Source: JAGOMW01 sp964596675 (GTDB lineage: Bacteria > Patescibacteriota > Gracilibacteria > BD1-5 > UBA2023). Taken from it: a stretch of 6,751 nucleotides of DNA. The notes under the pieces are model-generated. The model saw only the letters and a program-made list of their open reading frames with translations. It was not told the origin of the DNA and made no database searches. The DNA is taken from positions 1 to 6,751 of the forward strand of contig CAZQUZ010000017.1 in the NCBI GenBank assembly GCA_964596675.1, in the 5' to 3' direction. Both the position numbers and the translations under genes were made by a program. Below, in pieces: positions 1 through 6,565 of the stretch; the stretch's first letter is position 1; each line of letters begins with the position of its first letter.

Positions 1-117
1 ATTCACACTCACCACAGCCGCCTGTGCTTCGCTCGCACTTCCCGCAAGACCAGCGATAAGTGCAGCACTCATGAGAGCTTTATTGGCTCCTACAGACATC
101 TCAGAAAAATTTTTCAT
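1..117 (-). CDS. Exported protein, N-terminal 39 aa only (cut by left edge)
   Basis: This is the start of a minus-strand gene whose remainder lies outside the window. The ATG at 117-115 opens 39 codons without a stop. The protein begins MKNFSEMSVG and has a hydrophobic stretch at about residues 14-27 (LMSAALIAGLAG), followed by SASEAQA before AVVSVN. This is a good Sec signal peptide with an A-x-A type cleavage site near residue 33. The mature protein should therefore lie outside the cytoplasm, and its function cannot be read from what is present. There is no clear Shine-Dalgarno; the upstream sequence is A/T-rich. A promoter at 145-174 points toward this gene. It is divergent from the small-gene pair at 289-634. 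No UGA occurs in the visible part. Confidence 0.75.
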   Translation of the reverse strand, partial: MKNFSEMSVGANKALMSAALIAGLAGSASEAQAAVVSVN

Positions 118-144
118 AGAGAAAAAATAAGAAAATATAACAGA

Positions 145-174
145 TATATATTACTGATAATATATTATTGTCAA
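145..174 (-). promoter_or_regulatory. Sigma70-like promoter for the leftward exported-protein gene
   Basis: On the minus strand TTGACA (174-169) is followed after 18 nt by TATATA (150-145), about 28 nt before the ATG at 117. The spacer contains a perfect 12-bp palindrome, ATAATATATTAT (157-168), directly next to the -35 box. This is a possible operator, although a palindrome made only of A and T in an AT-rich region is weak evidence. Confidence 0.5.
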
Positions 175-224
175 TAGAATTATCCTTTTCTTTTTTTCTT
201 CACAGAAAATTCATATATTTTCTC

Positions 225-252
225 TTGACAATTTCTTCGAGAAGAATATATT
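225..252 (+). promoter_or_regulatory. Sigma70-like promoter for the small-gene pair, with an inverted repeat in the spacer
   Basis: TTGACA (225-230) and TATATT (247-252) are separated by 16 nt, and the first ATG follows at 289. The spacer is almost filled by an inverted repeat, TTCTTC (233-238), GA, GAAGAA (241-246), lying exactly between the two boxes. Repressors and MerR-type activators commonly bind there, so regulated transcription is a reasonable inference. It is back to back with the minus-strand promoter at 145-174. Confidence 0.6.
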
Positions 253-261
253 TCGCCCCCC

Positions 262-284
262 AAAAACAAATATATACAGGAGAA
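262..284 (+). repeat. Leader copy 1 with Shine-Dalgarno, upstream of small ORF 1
   Basis: AAAAACAAATATATAC (262-277) runs into AGGAG (278-282), 6 nt before the ATG at 289. The same leader, longer by one TA unit, recurs at 449-473 before the second small ORF. The strong Shine-Dalgarno fixes the start of small ORF 1. Confidence 0.7.
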
Positions 285-288
285 TTAT

Positions 289-450
289 ATGCGTACGCTA
301 GTTACGTTCATAAAAAAATGTCTGGTCCGTAAAACCACTCTGGTCCAGCCAGCTACCCCCATAGCGAAACATATCATAAAAGTCACTATGGAAGCTGATA
401 GTAGCGTAGAAGTCCAATACCCCGAAGCCGTACTATACGCTCACGGGTAA
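289..450 (+). CDS. Small ORF 1, 53-aa protein of unknown function
   Basis: I do not recognise this protein. It runs from ATG (289) to TAA (448-450) and is preceded by AGGAG at ideal spacing and a good promoter, so it is very likely translated although short. The first half is basic (K9, K10, R14, K15, K27, K31). The second half alternates acidic and hydrophobic residues (VTMEADSSVEVQYPEAVLYAHG, from residue 32), as a short beta-rich segment might. One cysteine (C11) is present. There is no signal peptide or clear membrane helix and no in-frame UGA. It sits 31 nt before a second small ORF that has nearly the same leader, so the two are probably co-transcribed and end at the terminator at 673-706. 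A regulator, small structural protein or toxin/antitoxin-like pair is possible, but nothing in the sequence decides. Confidence 0.7.
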   Translation: MRTLVTFIKKCLVRKTTLVQPATPIAKHIIKVTMEADSSVEVQYPEAVLYAHG

Positions 451-473
451 AAACAAATATATATACAAAGGAG
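449..473 (+). repeat. Leader copy 2 with Shine-Dalgarno, upstream of small ORF 2
   Basis: AAAAACAAATATATATAC (449-466) starts inside the stop codon of small ORF 1 and continues into AAGGAG (468-473), 8 nt before the ATG at 482. It repeats the leader at 262-284 with one extra TA. The two downstream proteins do not look alike, so the leader is shared without obvious similarity of the coding parts. Confidence 0.7.
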
Positions 474-481
474 AAATACAA

Positions 482-634
482 ATGCAGCAAATCATCTCAA
501 CCACAGGAAGTCCTCGTTCTCTGCAATTCCAAATAAGAATGCAAGAACACGCGAAACAACAGCCTCCCCATAATGCGAAAAAAACGCACAAACCTGTCCA
601 AAAAAAAGGCGTACCGCATCATCCCGTAATGTAA
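482..634 (+). CDS. Small ORF 2, basic 50-aa protein of unknown function
   Basis: I do not recognise this protein. It runs from ATG (482) to TAA (632-634) behind a strong AAGGAG. The composition is striking: eight Lys/Arg and five His against a single Glu (E22). The Gln/Pro/Lys/His-rich tail from about residue 23 (HAKQQPPHNAKKTHKPVQKK) looks disordered and could bind nucleic acid or a membrane surface. No cysteine, signal peptide or in-frame UGA is present. It follows small ORF 1 by 31 nt and is followed 38 nt later by the palindromic terminator at 673-706, so the pair forms a compact transcription unit. A longer reading frame on the opposite strand here (about 497-988) runs through the terminator and is not credible. 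Confidence 0.65.
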   Translation: MQQIISTTGSPRSLQFQIRMQEHAKQQPPHNAKKTHKPVQKKGVPHHPVM

Positions 635-672
635 TCTTTTTCGAAATCTTATTTCTGAAAAGGAAGCAACCC

Positions 673-706
673 AATAAAAAAACCTACATATGTAGGTTTT
701 TTTATT
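673..706. terminator. Bidirectional intrinsic terminator between convergent units
   Basis: This is a perfect 34-nt palindrome centred at 689.5. Its core AACCTACATATGTAGGTT (681-698) is flanked by an A-run on the left and a T-run on the right, so it gives a hairpin followed by U residues on either strand. It would end both the plus-strand small-ORF transcript and the minus-strand surface-protein transcript. The stop codon of the latter (TAA, 704-702) lies within its right arm. Confidence 0.8.
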
Positions 707-2990
707 TTTCGAGACCTGGTGGTGGATCAGTGAGGATACGTCCATCATACTCGATGACGAGTGGGATAGAGGTATGCTTTCCTGAGAGTAGATACGATGG
801 ATTACCTGGCGTATCGAGATAGTCTCGACGGAGATTCTGCAGATTATATGATGGTGCATCGGTACATGGTGAGACATAGTATGGACATTTTGTATCTGTC
901 GTAGTATTACGTGAGATGAGGCTACCATGGATATAGAGCTGGTGAGCTCATGTGGAAAATATGGATTTTTCTGCGAAGAGAGAAGCATCGATATCTGTCA
1001 CACTCGGATCGATATGGATAGAGCCTCCGACACCACTCGTATCAGCGAGTGCGATGAGGGCTATGGGACGTGTCGATCATGAGAGATTCGAGGTGAGAGT
1101 GATATCTCATCCGAGTGATATGATAGTACGCTTAGGAGGAGTGGCAGACGAGAAGCTTATATCACTTACCGTCATATCTCCAGTGACGATCTGGTAGTCT
1201 GTATCAGCATAGCTCGTACGATTTCGCGAGAGGAGTGTGATATTTTTTCGCAGAGCGTTCCATATGAGTGTCTTATTCTCTATATCGACGCCTGATATTT
1301 TGGAGATATTTTGCTGGCCGAGGACTTTCATCGGTGTATCTCCTGGTGTAGCGATTCCGAGATTCCCAGAACTCGCAGGATAGAGTATCCTCAGTCCACC
1401 ATATGTATATGTGATATATGATCTATACGTCACTGCTTCTGGTGGGGGCTCATATCATCCGTAGTTATACTTTCCTGAGAATGAGAGAGACTCAGTCGAG
1501 AGTACGACCGGATCTGGTATATCGAACCAGTTACATTCTCCGACACCGATTTGGGATGCATACTTGGTACAAGAGACAGGACTCGTGCTCGAAAAATCTA
1601 TAAACGAAGAAATCGAGTTATCTCCGATATAGAGACTATAGAGAGCTCGTGGAGTCTGCGGTGCTGGAGCTATAGTCGCATGCGCATATGTCGTAGTAAA
1701 GTCTACAGTCTCCCCGACTACGATCGGTCCAGCAGACAGGCTCGTAGTATACCATGGGGAGTATACGAGAGGTGTCTTCCATGATGGCATGGATAGCTCG
1801 GTCGTGACTCCTGCTCCATCGATATAGAGTATACCTGAGAGAGTGAGTGTATCAGTCGCACTCGTCGGTGCGATAGACGATATCTGATAGTCGATATCTC
1901 CGAGTTGCGCGAGGAGTAGTCATGTAGTCGGTGTTCCATCCCAGGTATTTATGAGGTCTCCTGTCGTCTGGAGTGTCATCCAGAGTGCTGGACTCATGGG
2001 TAGGTATGGAAATGGTGTGAGTGTCTGGATATCTCGTATGGTATCAGTATAGGATACTGATACCCTTCCATCTTGGATCTGATTCCCATATCTGTCGCGG
2101 AGTTTTAGTGAGAAATCATATGCATCCACACCATTAGCGACGACAGCATCGGCTGACTTCGAGAGAGTACTCGCCCTCAGCGTTGCTCCATCGATACAGA
2201 GTGCGGGATGGCTCGTACAGAAACTCTGTCTCACAGTAGTCGAGATATCTGTATCGAGAGAGGTCGATGGGGTAGTATTTTTGACCCTGAAGCTATCGAA
2301 TAGTGTCATGCCACCATCTGGATCTTCTATACTGATCTGATAAAAGCTCGCGTGAGAGAGGTCAGCTGGGGTCGGGGAGACATACGCGATAGGAGTCCCT
2401 GCTGTCGGTCTCACATGAAAAATCCACGGATTGATACCACTATAGAGTCATGCTCATGAAGCAGTAAGGAGGAGTGTATGATCTGCTTCGACGAGGTTCC
2501 CGACCGTGAGACTCGCAGGCATGAGTGGAAGGGCTATCCCAGAAAAATCATACTCTCCGATAAGTGTCGAGGCTGTACCAGAGAGCTGGCCGAGTGATGG
2601 ATGATATATTACTGTATTATCGAACTCTATATCACCGATGAGCTCACTATAGGCTACCCCAGATAAAGTACATGGACTCGATAGTGAGCTGAGGGGCTGC
2701 GCTCCACAGTCGAGCTCGACCCGATATGCACCCGTCGAGAAGTCTACCCATCCTGCTCACGAGAGATAAAATGCTCATGAAAATGTCCGGGTAGCAGTAT
2801 GAAGCTCTGGTCAGCCCACGAGTGTAGCCTCATCGAAAATATCATCTGCGACATCGAAGTATACTACACCATTTGCACCTGTCATAGATATGTGTGCTCA
2901 TGGGGTGTAGACTACCACTGCAGAGGTCGTCAAAAAATACCCAAAAGAAAGGATAAAAACACATAAAAATGTATGGATCCGAGAAATCAT
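702..2990 (-). CDS. Large secreted surface-type protein, 762 aa, 11 UGA-glycine codons
   Basis: ATG at 2990-2988 to TAA at 704-702. The whole frame is free of TAA and TAG and is interrupted only by UGA, at residues 31, 60, 72, 78, 179, 181, 357, 512, 628, 638 and 681. The start is supported by AGGATGAG (3001-2994) just upstream. The N-terminus (MISRIHTFLCVFILSFGYFL) is a signal peptide or signal anchor. An invasin-type Ig-like segment is visible near residues 285-320 (DAYDFSLKLRDRYGNQIQDG, from 289). Outside the signal sequence cysteines come in close pairs (about DCGAQ/PCTL, FCTS/LCID, SCTK/ECNW, KCPYY/PCTD), as in exported disulfide-bonded proteins. The last ~140 residues hold a beta-rich module with GGSIHIDPSVTDIDASLFAE, YIHGSLISRNT, NLRRDYL and a proline-rich end (TDPPPGLEK). 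From memory, similar modules recur in uncharacterised surface proteins of CPR bacteria; I could not verify this. A role in surface attachment is inference. Confidence 0.85.
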
Positions 2991-2993
2991 ATA

Positions 2994-3001
2994 CTCATCC
3001 T
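2994..3001 (-). promoter_or_regulatory. Ribosome binding site of the large surface protein
   Basis: On the minus strand AGGATGAG lies 3 nt before the ATG at 2990, with the AGGA core 7 nt away. It supports this start for the 762-aa frame and is the only clear Shine-Dalgarno among the five recoded genes. Confidence 0.55.
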
Positions 3002-3011
3002 AGCACATATC

Positions 3012-3047
3012 GTGAAAAAATGCGAATTTTTGCCCTACTTTTTTCAC
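3012..3047 (-). terminator. Hairpin after the cysteine-repeat gene (weak terminator or processing site)
   Basis: GTGAAAAAA (3012-3020) and TTTTTTCAC (3039-3047) form a perfect 9-bp stem with an 18-nt loop, starting right after the TAA (3050-3048) of the upstream gene and ending before the next gene's Shine-Dalgarno. The stem is mostly A-T and no T-run follows it, so it is at best a weak terminator. It may instead mark RNA processing between two co-transcribed genes. Confidence 0.35.
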
Positions 3048-4022
3048 TTATTTTTTTATCACTATTTTCTCACAGCTTGCTATCATGCCAGTATTATAGA
3101 GAGACTGGCAGTGTGTCGTATCTGCGGAGGTGCGGACGAGCGCTATAGTGAGGACATCATGACACTGGTGTTTATAGCTATCGATGGTGAGGATGCTACA
3201 TTTTGTGATATCTCACTGAGAGATTATAGTCTGATAGAGGAGAGCTTCATTTTGATTTGAGAGTGATTTTTTACAAAATGAGGATTTCTCGCTATCTAGA
3301 ATATTCTCACAGTAATCTGCATTTTTTTCACGGATAGCAATCTCCAGTATCAGGGTATCTCGACATTGATTTTTGAGGGCTTCGACAGTTATAGTATTAC
3401 AGAGAGAGATGTCTTTCGATGCGAGCGCTTGTCGATATGTATCTTGGTCATTCGTGCGACTGATACGCGCCCGACAGGTACGCTGGAGCTCATCACTGAG
3501 AGACATGCAAAATGCTTCATCAAGTGTTCCAGATGCACTCCTCGCCTGATAATTACGCGTATCTATATCCGTCTTACACTGCGAACGAGTATGCTCATCA
3601 CTGATCTCATCACAGAGATCTTTCGTAGCACCAGAAGCTGAGAGTGTATAGATGACAGTATCATGACACTCCTGCTGAAGTATCGTGTCTGTCAGAGTCT
3701 CACAGGCATCTCTATCTCCTGACGTTATAGCTGTTGCCATACGTATCATATCCTTGCATTGCGCCTGATGATGCACCTCTGAGAGCTTACCACAGAGGTT
3801 CATATCCCGCTGAGTAATCGCTGTATTATAAGTATCTATATCGATTTTTGACTGTTCTGCTTTGGATTTTTTCATCTCTTCATAGGTCTCTCGAGTACCT
3901 GAAAGTGTCTCATATGTATATGGATTCGGCACACCTGTCTCTCATGTGAAGAGACGATATCCGAGATATGCCCCGATGATACCTATGATGAGGAGAGAAG
4001 TGATGAGGAATGTGCGATTCAT
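3048..4022 (-). CDS. Membrane-anchored protein with eight CX11C helical repeats, 324 aa
   Basis: ATG at 4022-4020 to TAA at 3050-3048, with UGA-glycine at residues 27 and 270. Residues 5-22 are a hydrophobic signal anchor (FLITSLLIIGIIGAYLGY); the rest should lie outside the membrane. After a charged linker (about 40-62) come eight units of roughly 31-35 residues, each with two cysteines: C-x11-C in seven units and C-x10-C in the fourth. The consensus is roughly D-x-x-x-C-x-x-[LI]-x(7)-Q-C-x-D followed by a helical stretch. All 16 cysteines are in these pairs. This suggests a superhelix of helical hairpins, each closed by a disulfide, somewhat like a TPR-type scaffold. The standard code would start at a GTG (residue 31) and end at 3213, losing the anchor and the last one and a half repeats. 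It follows the nucleotidyltransferase gene by 51 nt. I know no named family; a binding scaffold on the cell surface is inference. Confidence 0.85.
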
Positions 4023-4032
4023 AGGAAAAAAG

Positions 4033-4038
4033 ATTATA
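4033..4038 (-). promoter_or_regulatory. TATAAT -10 box close to the start of the cysteine-repeat gene
   Basis: A perfect TATAAT on the minus strand (4038-4033) ends 10 nt before the ATG at 4022. Transcription would start only a few nt before the ATG, giving an almost leaderless mRNA, which fits the absence of a Shine-Dalgarno. No good -35 box is visible at the usual distance. Confidence 0.4.
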
Positions 4039-4073
4039 AAAACATACTAAAAAAATCACTCCAAAATGCAAGC

Positions 4074-4766
4074 CTAAGTCCCGAGTATCGCATCACGAAT
4101 CTCTACTCTCCTATCCATATCATGGAACTTCAGTATATCGGGAGCGATGATGACTCATGAGGGCTTTCATTTTGCTAGATAGGTCGATCGTGTCCTCCGC
4201 TCACCCCAGTATCTGACTATCCTATCGAGGGTATACCATAGCCATCCACAGTACTCACGAGTATGACGATGTATGGGTATATTTTTCTCTCGAAATATAT
4301 AGTCCGGGTTCGCCTGCCTGAATCTATCGTACGTATCCCCGACGACATATATCGGTCGCAGAGAGTACATCCAGAAATACAGATACACATCATCCTCTAT
4401 CGCTATCCGCGACATATCGAGCGCGGTCTCCTCGATGAAAAATGAGAGGCAAAAATTCCCTGCGATATCCTCACCCTTTCTCCAGACTCCGAGGAGATAA
4501 AATAGACTTGTCACGAGCACTCGCACGAGCCACATACGACTACGAGCTGTGATGATAAATAAGTCGATATCTGAACCCTCATGGGTCGCATGCATAGAGA
4601 CGGAGTTCACGACTGCGACCATGCGGAGTCCTGGTATCCAGGTCATCCTACGGATATATCGCTCTGCGCGTGACATGAGCATACTATCGTGTGCATCTGG
4701 CTCTGACCGTGCACCGATATAGGTATCGAAGATGGTTTTATACTGCAGAAAGTTTTTTGACTTCAT
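4074..4766 (-). CDS. Small nucleotidyltransferase-domain protein, 230 aa
   Basis: ATG at 4766-4764 to TAG at 4076-4074, with UGA-glycine at residues 200 and 204. The segment MVAVVNSVSMHATHEGSDIDLFIIT (from residue 49; quoted in two parts as MVAVVNSVSMHA and THEGSDIDLFIIT) matches the core of minimal nucleotidyltransferases of the Pol beta superfamily. D66 and D68 are the expected metal ligands. The usual Gly-Ser after the first strand is Asn-Ser (54-55). The middle (residues 77-145) is hydrophobic and aromatic. The C-terminus, which the standard code would cut off at residue 199, ends in a basic/acidic helix (LKFHDMDRRVEIRDAI). Similar proteins are frequent in CPR genomes from memory; substrates are unknown. 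The start codon lies 2 nt after the ruvA stop and has no Shine-Dalgarno, so translation is probably coupled to ruvA. A functional link to Holliday junction processing is not implied. Confidence 0.8.
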
Positions 4767-4768
4767 GA

Positions 4769-5344
4769 TTACTGAGAGAGTTTTTTTATCGCGTCGATGG
4801 TACGTATCTCGAGTGGCTGTCTCGGATCGATCTCTCGGACGATGGCTTCGACACGAGATTTATCATATCACATCTGCACGAGGGAGGCGATGAGTGCCAT
4901 ATCAGTGGTATTTTTCTCGGGAGTTTTGGTGTCTTTTTTCGAGAAGTCGATAGATCCCTTCAGATCTACGATGATCTTCTGAGCGGTCTTCTTCCCGATG
5001 CCTGGGACCGATGAGAGGATAGCATCGTCCTCGAGCTGGATGGCACGCATGAGCGCATCAGCACCGAGTCCGAGGAGCTGGAGAGCAGTCTTTCATCAGA
5101 CGCCATTCACGCGGAGGAGCTGACGAAAGAGTGACTTCTCATCCATATCGACGAATCCGAAAAGTGTCTCGCCGACATCGGTGATATGATGGTGGAGCCA
5201 GATCTCAGCGGTATCTGCGATACGGATACTCGAGATGAGGATAGGAGACCCCCAGACTTCGAGCCCGAGCCCAGTTCCCTCGACGAGGACGGTCACCTGG
5301 AGTCCATCGAGCGCGAGGATGTTTCAGCGGATATAGGAGAACAT
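4769..5344 (-). CDS. ruvA: Holliday junction branch migration protein RuvA, 191 aa
   Basis: RuvA binds Holliday junctions as a tetramer and loads the RuvB motor for branch migration. ATG at 5344-5342 to TAA at 4771-4769; length is close to the family norm (E. coli 203 aa). Three domains are visible: an N-terminal OB fold (MFSYIRG start, LGLEV near 30, LFGF near 63); two helix-hairpin-helix motifs (VNGVGGKTAL from residue 79 and VPGIGKKTAQKIIVDLKG from 113); and a C-terminal RuvB-contacting domain (ALIASLVQMGYDKSRVEAIV). The linker between domains II and III is short. UGA occurs at residues 7, 83, 84 and 159. Residues 7 (RG), 83 (GVG) and 159 (MGY, usually LGY) are the conserved glycines of the family, which directly supports UGA = Gly. 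It is followed 2 nt later by a nucleotidyltransferase gene. No RuvB or RuvC gene is in the window. No clear Shine-Dalgarno or promoter was found upstream. Confidence 0.95.
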
Positions 5345-5408
5345 ATTGTTTAGTTTGGAAAATATTTTGCTTCTTTATTTTAGTGATTTTCTAGAATTTT
5401 CTAGCGAG

Positions 5409-5475
5409 AATTTCCGTTAAAAATCACAAACTGTCTGAGCGAGGCATGAAGCGAGTTTTTGTGATTTAGGAAATT
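5409..5475. repeat. Long imperfect hairpin between divergent genes
   Basis: The outer stem AATTTCC (5409-5415) pairs with GGAAATT (5469-5475). The inner 10-bp stem AAATCACAAA (5421-5430) pairs with TTTGTGATTT (5458-5467), with a further CT/AG pair beyond a TT bulge. The loop carries the near-repeats GAGCGAG and AAGCGAG. Both flanking genes start outward from this region, so a terminator for them makes no sense. It could be a dispersed palindromic repeat or a small structured RNA. Confidence 0.6.
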
Positions 5476-5524
5476 GAGCTATATAAAATTCAGAAATGAG
5501 CTAACAAAAGAAGGACTTTTTGCT

Positions 5525-5544
5525 ACTTTTTAGTCATAAAAAGT
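5525..5544. repeat. Short stem-loop in the intergenic region
   Basis: ACTTTTT (5525-5531) and AAAAAGT (5538-5544) form a 7-bp stem with a 6-nt loop, about 14 nt upstream of the likely promoter of the EarP-like gene. It is mostly A-T, so its stability and role are uncertain. Confidence 0.3.
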
Positions 5545-5556
5545 ATGTGTAGTTCC

Positions 5557-5584
5557 CTTGCATTTTACCGAAACTCGCTAGAAT
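5557..5584 (+). promoter_or_regulatory. Probable promoter of the EarP-like gene, implying a leaderless mRNA
   Basis: CTTGCA (5557-5562) and TAGAAT (5579-5584) are separated by 16 nt. The -10 box ends 6 nt before the ATG at 5591, so transcription should start at or next to the A of the start codon. This agrees with the lack of any Shine-Dalgarno. Confidence 0.45.
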
Positions 5585-5590
5585 AACAAC

Positions 5591-6565
5591 ATGAAAATGG
5601 AAACTCTATATCTATGCATTGACGTAGCGGATAACTATGGCGATATGGGATGGACACTCGAATTTCTTAGGCAGTGACCGATCTTTAGAGAGTATTTCAT
5701 CGTGACTGATAATGTAGCCCTTTTAGAAGAATTTTTCGCACGAAGTGGTGAGATACCGAGACAGTATCATATGATAGAAAAATCATTATATATACCGAAA
5801 CCTGATACACTCATCATCCTCGGTCTCCATGCACGCTATGATATGAGCATATTTCCACCGGGGTGTCAGGTCATACGAGTGAACTACCTGACCTATAGTC
5901 CATGGTATCGAGGCATCCACCAGAAAGAGCATCTCCTCTCGACGCACGCGAGACCTATCATCGAGCTCACCTATTCTCCACTTTCTGAGACTGGATGAGT
6001 CTGGCACTACCCGCGCACGACCATGAGTCGTCATGATTGGCTTAACAATCAGGGTCTAGATACATCAATCTCATGAAAAATCTGGATACCGATTTTTACC
6101 TACTGAGAGACACTTTCAGGGCTGGATTTGAGTCATATACCGCATGATGTGATATTATTTTTTATCGGTGATGCTCCTCATGTAGAGGATTTCTGAGAAC
6201 AGATATATCACTTCTCATGGCTCGCACGAGATGAGTTCTGGTCACTCATCGACCTCGCAGATGTCTCCGTGCTCCGGTGAGAGATATCATCACTGCGTGG
6301 ACTCATGAGTGGTCGATCACTCCTCTGGGATATGTATAAGTGAGTCTGAGGCTGGAACACTGATGACAGCGGGTGCTATCTCGAGTATATCGATGCGACA
6401 GAAAGCATGCGTGAGATACATAATAGACTGAACTGATGAGAGCGGTGGACTATCGACGATATCTTATCGGTGAAAAAGAGCTGGAAACCTCTCGATGTCG
6501 AGAAAATCCCTGATTTCCGTGAAACTCTCGAAAAAACTATTGACAGTTTCGGTTTTTCGCTATAA
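5591..6565 (+). CDS. earP: EarP-like protein: putative elongation factor P arginine rhamnosyltransferase, 324 aa
   Basis: EarP transfers rhamnose from dTDP-rhamnose to arginine 32 of EF-P (glycosyltransferase family GT104, formerly DUF2331), activating EF-P at polyproline stalls. ATG (5591) to TAA (6563-6565), with ten UGA-glycine codons (residues 29, 136, 162, 172, 202, 230, 251, 253, 282, 283). Similarity is by eye. DVADNYGDMG (11-20) matches the EarP VVDNYGDIG motif, with D14 and D18 at the positions known to be essential. VNYLTYSPWYRG resembles the EarP NLEYLSAEEWIEG region. IFTYGETLSG matches its LFAYENPALP region. ADVSVLRGEISSLRGLMSGR..LWDMY (R229, G230, E231) matches ADLNxVRGEDSFVRAxWAGxPxxWxIY and keeps the catalytic glutamate; the Asp after it is Ile. 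It is about 50 residues shorter than proteobacterial EarP. No EF-P or rhamnose-synthesis gene is in the window, so the substrate is inferred. Confidence 0.7.

Larger units (their letters stand above)
5399..5583. repeat. 10-bp inverted repeat pair bracketing the ruvA / EarP-like gene intergenic region
   Basis: TTCTAGCGAG (5399-5408) is the exact reverse complement of CTCGCTAGAA (5574-5583). The left copy directly abuts the long hairpin at 5409-5475; the right copy overlaps the likely -10 box of the next gene. A MITE-like element with short terminal repeats is possible, but I see no target-site duplication and no transposase, and a chance match cannot be excluded. The rest of this 246-nt non-coding stretch (5345-5590) is A/T-rich with no ORF. 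Confidence 0.35.

Noticed and set aside
497..988. Minus-strand ORF of 163 aa in another frame
   Set aside because: It runs through the perfect terminator and opposite small ORF 2, and overlaps the true frame of the large surface protein. Its composition shows no protein-like motif.
702..2990. Reading the broken frames as a decayed pseudogene or several small genes
   Set aside because: All interruptions are UGA, none TAA or TAG, and the frame never shifts over 762 codons. The same holds in RuvA, a conserved enzyme.
2973..3260. Plus-strand ORF of 95 aa
   Set aside because: It lies opposite the end of the cysteine-repeat gene, whose eight-repeat pattern continues through here on the minus strand. 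It has no Shine-Dalgarno and no recognisable domain.
3366..3641. Plus-strand ORF of 91 aa opposite the cysteine-repeat gene
   Set aside because: It is a shadow of the repeat-coding region, with no start signal and no domain.
4769..5344. UGA as tryptophan (code 4) or selenocysteine
   Set aside because: In RuvA three of the four UGAs align with conserved glycines, not Trp. UGA is far too frequent for selenocysteine, and no insertion element was seen.
5409..5475. Hairpin as an intrinsic terminator
   Set aside because: Both neighbouring genes start from this region and run outward, so there is no transcript for it to end. No T-run follows the outer stem.
5786..6034. Minus-strand ORF of 82 aa opposite the EarP-like gene
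   Set aside because: The plus strand carries recognisable family motifs over the same bases. The antisense frame has no support.
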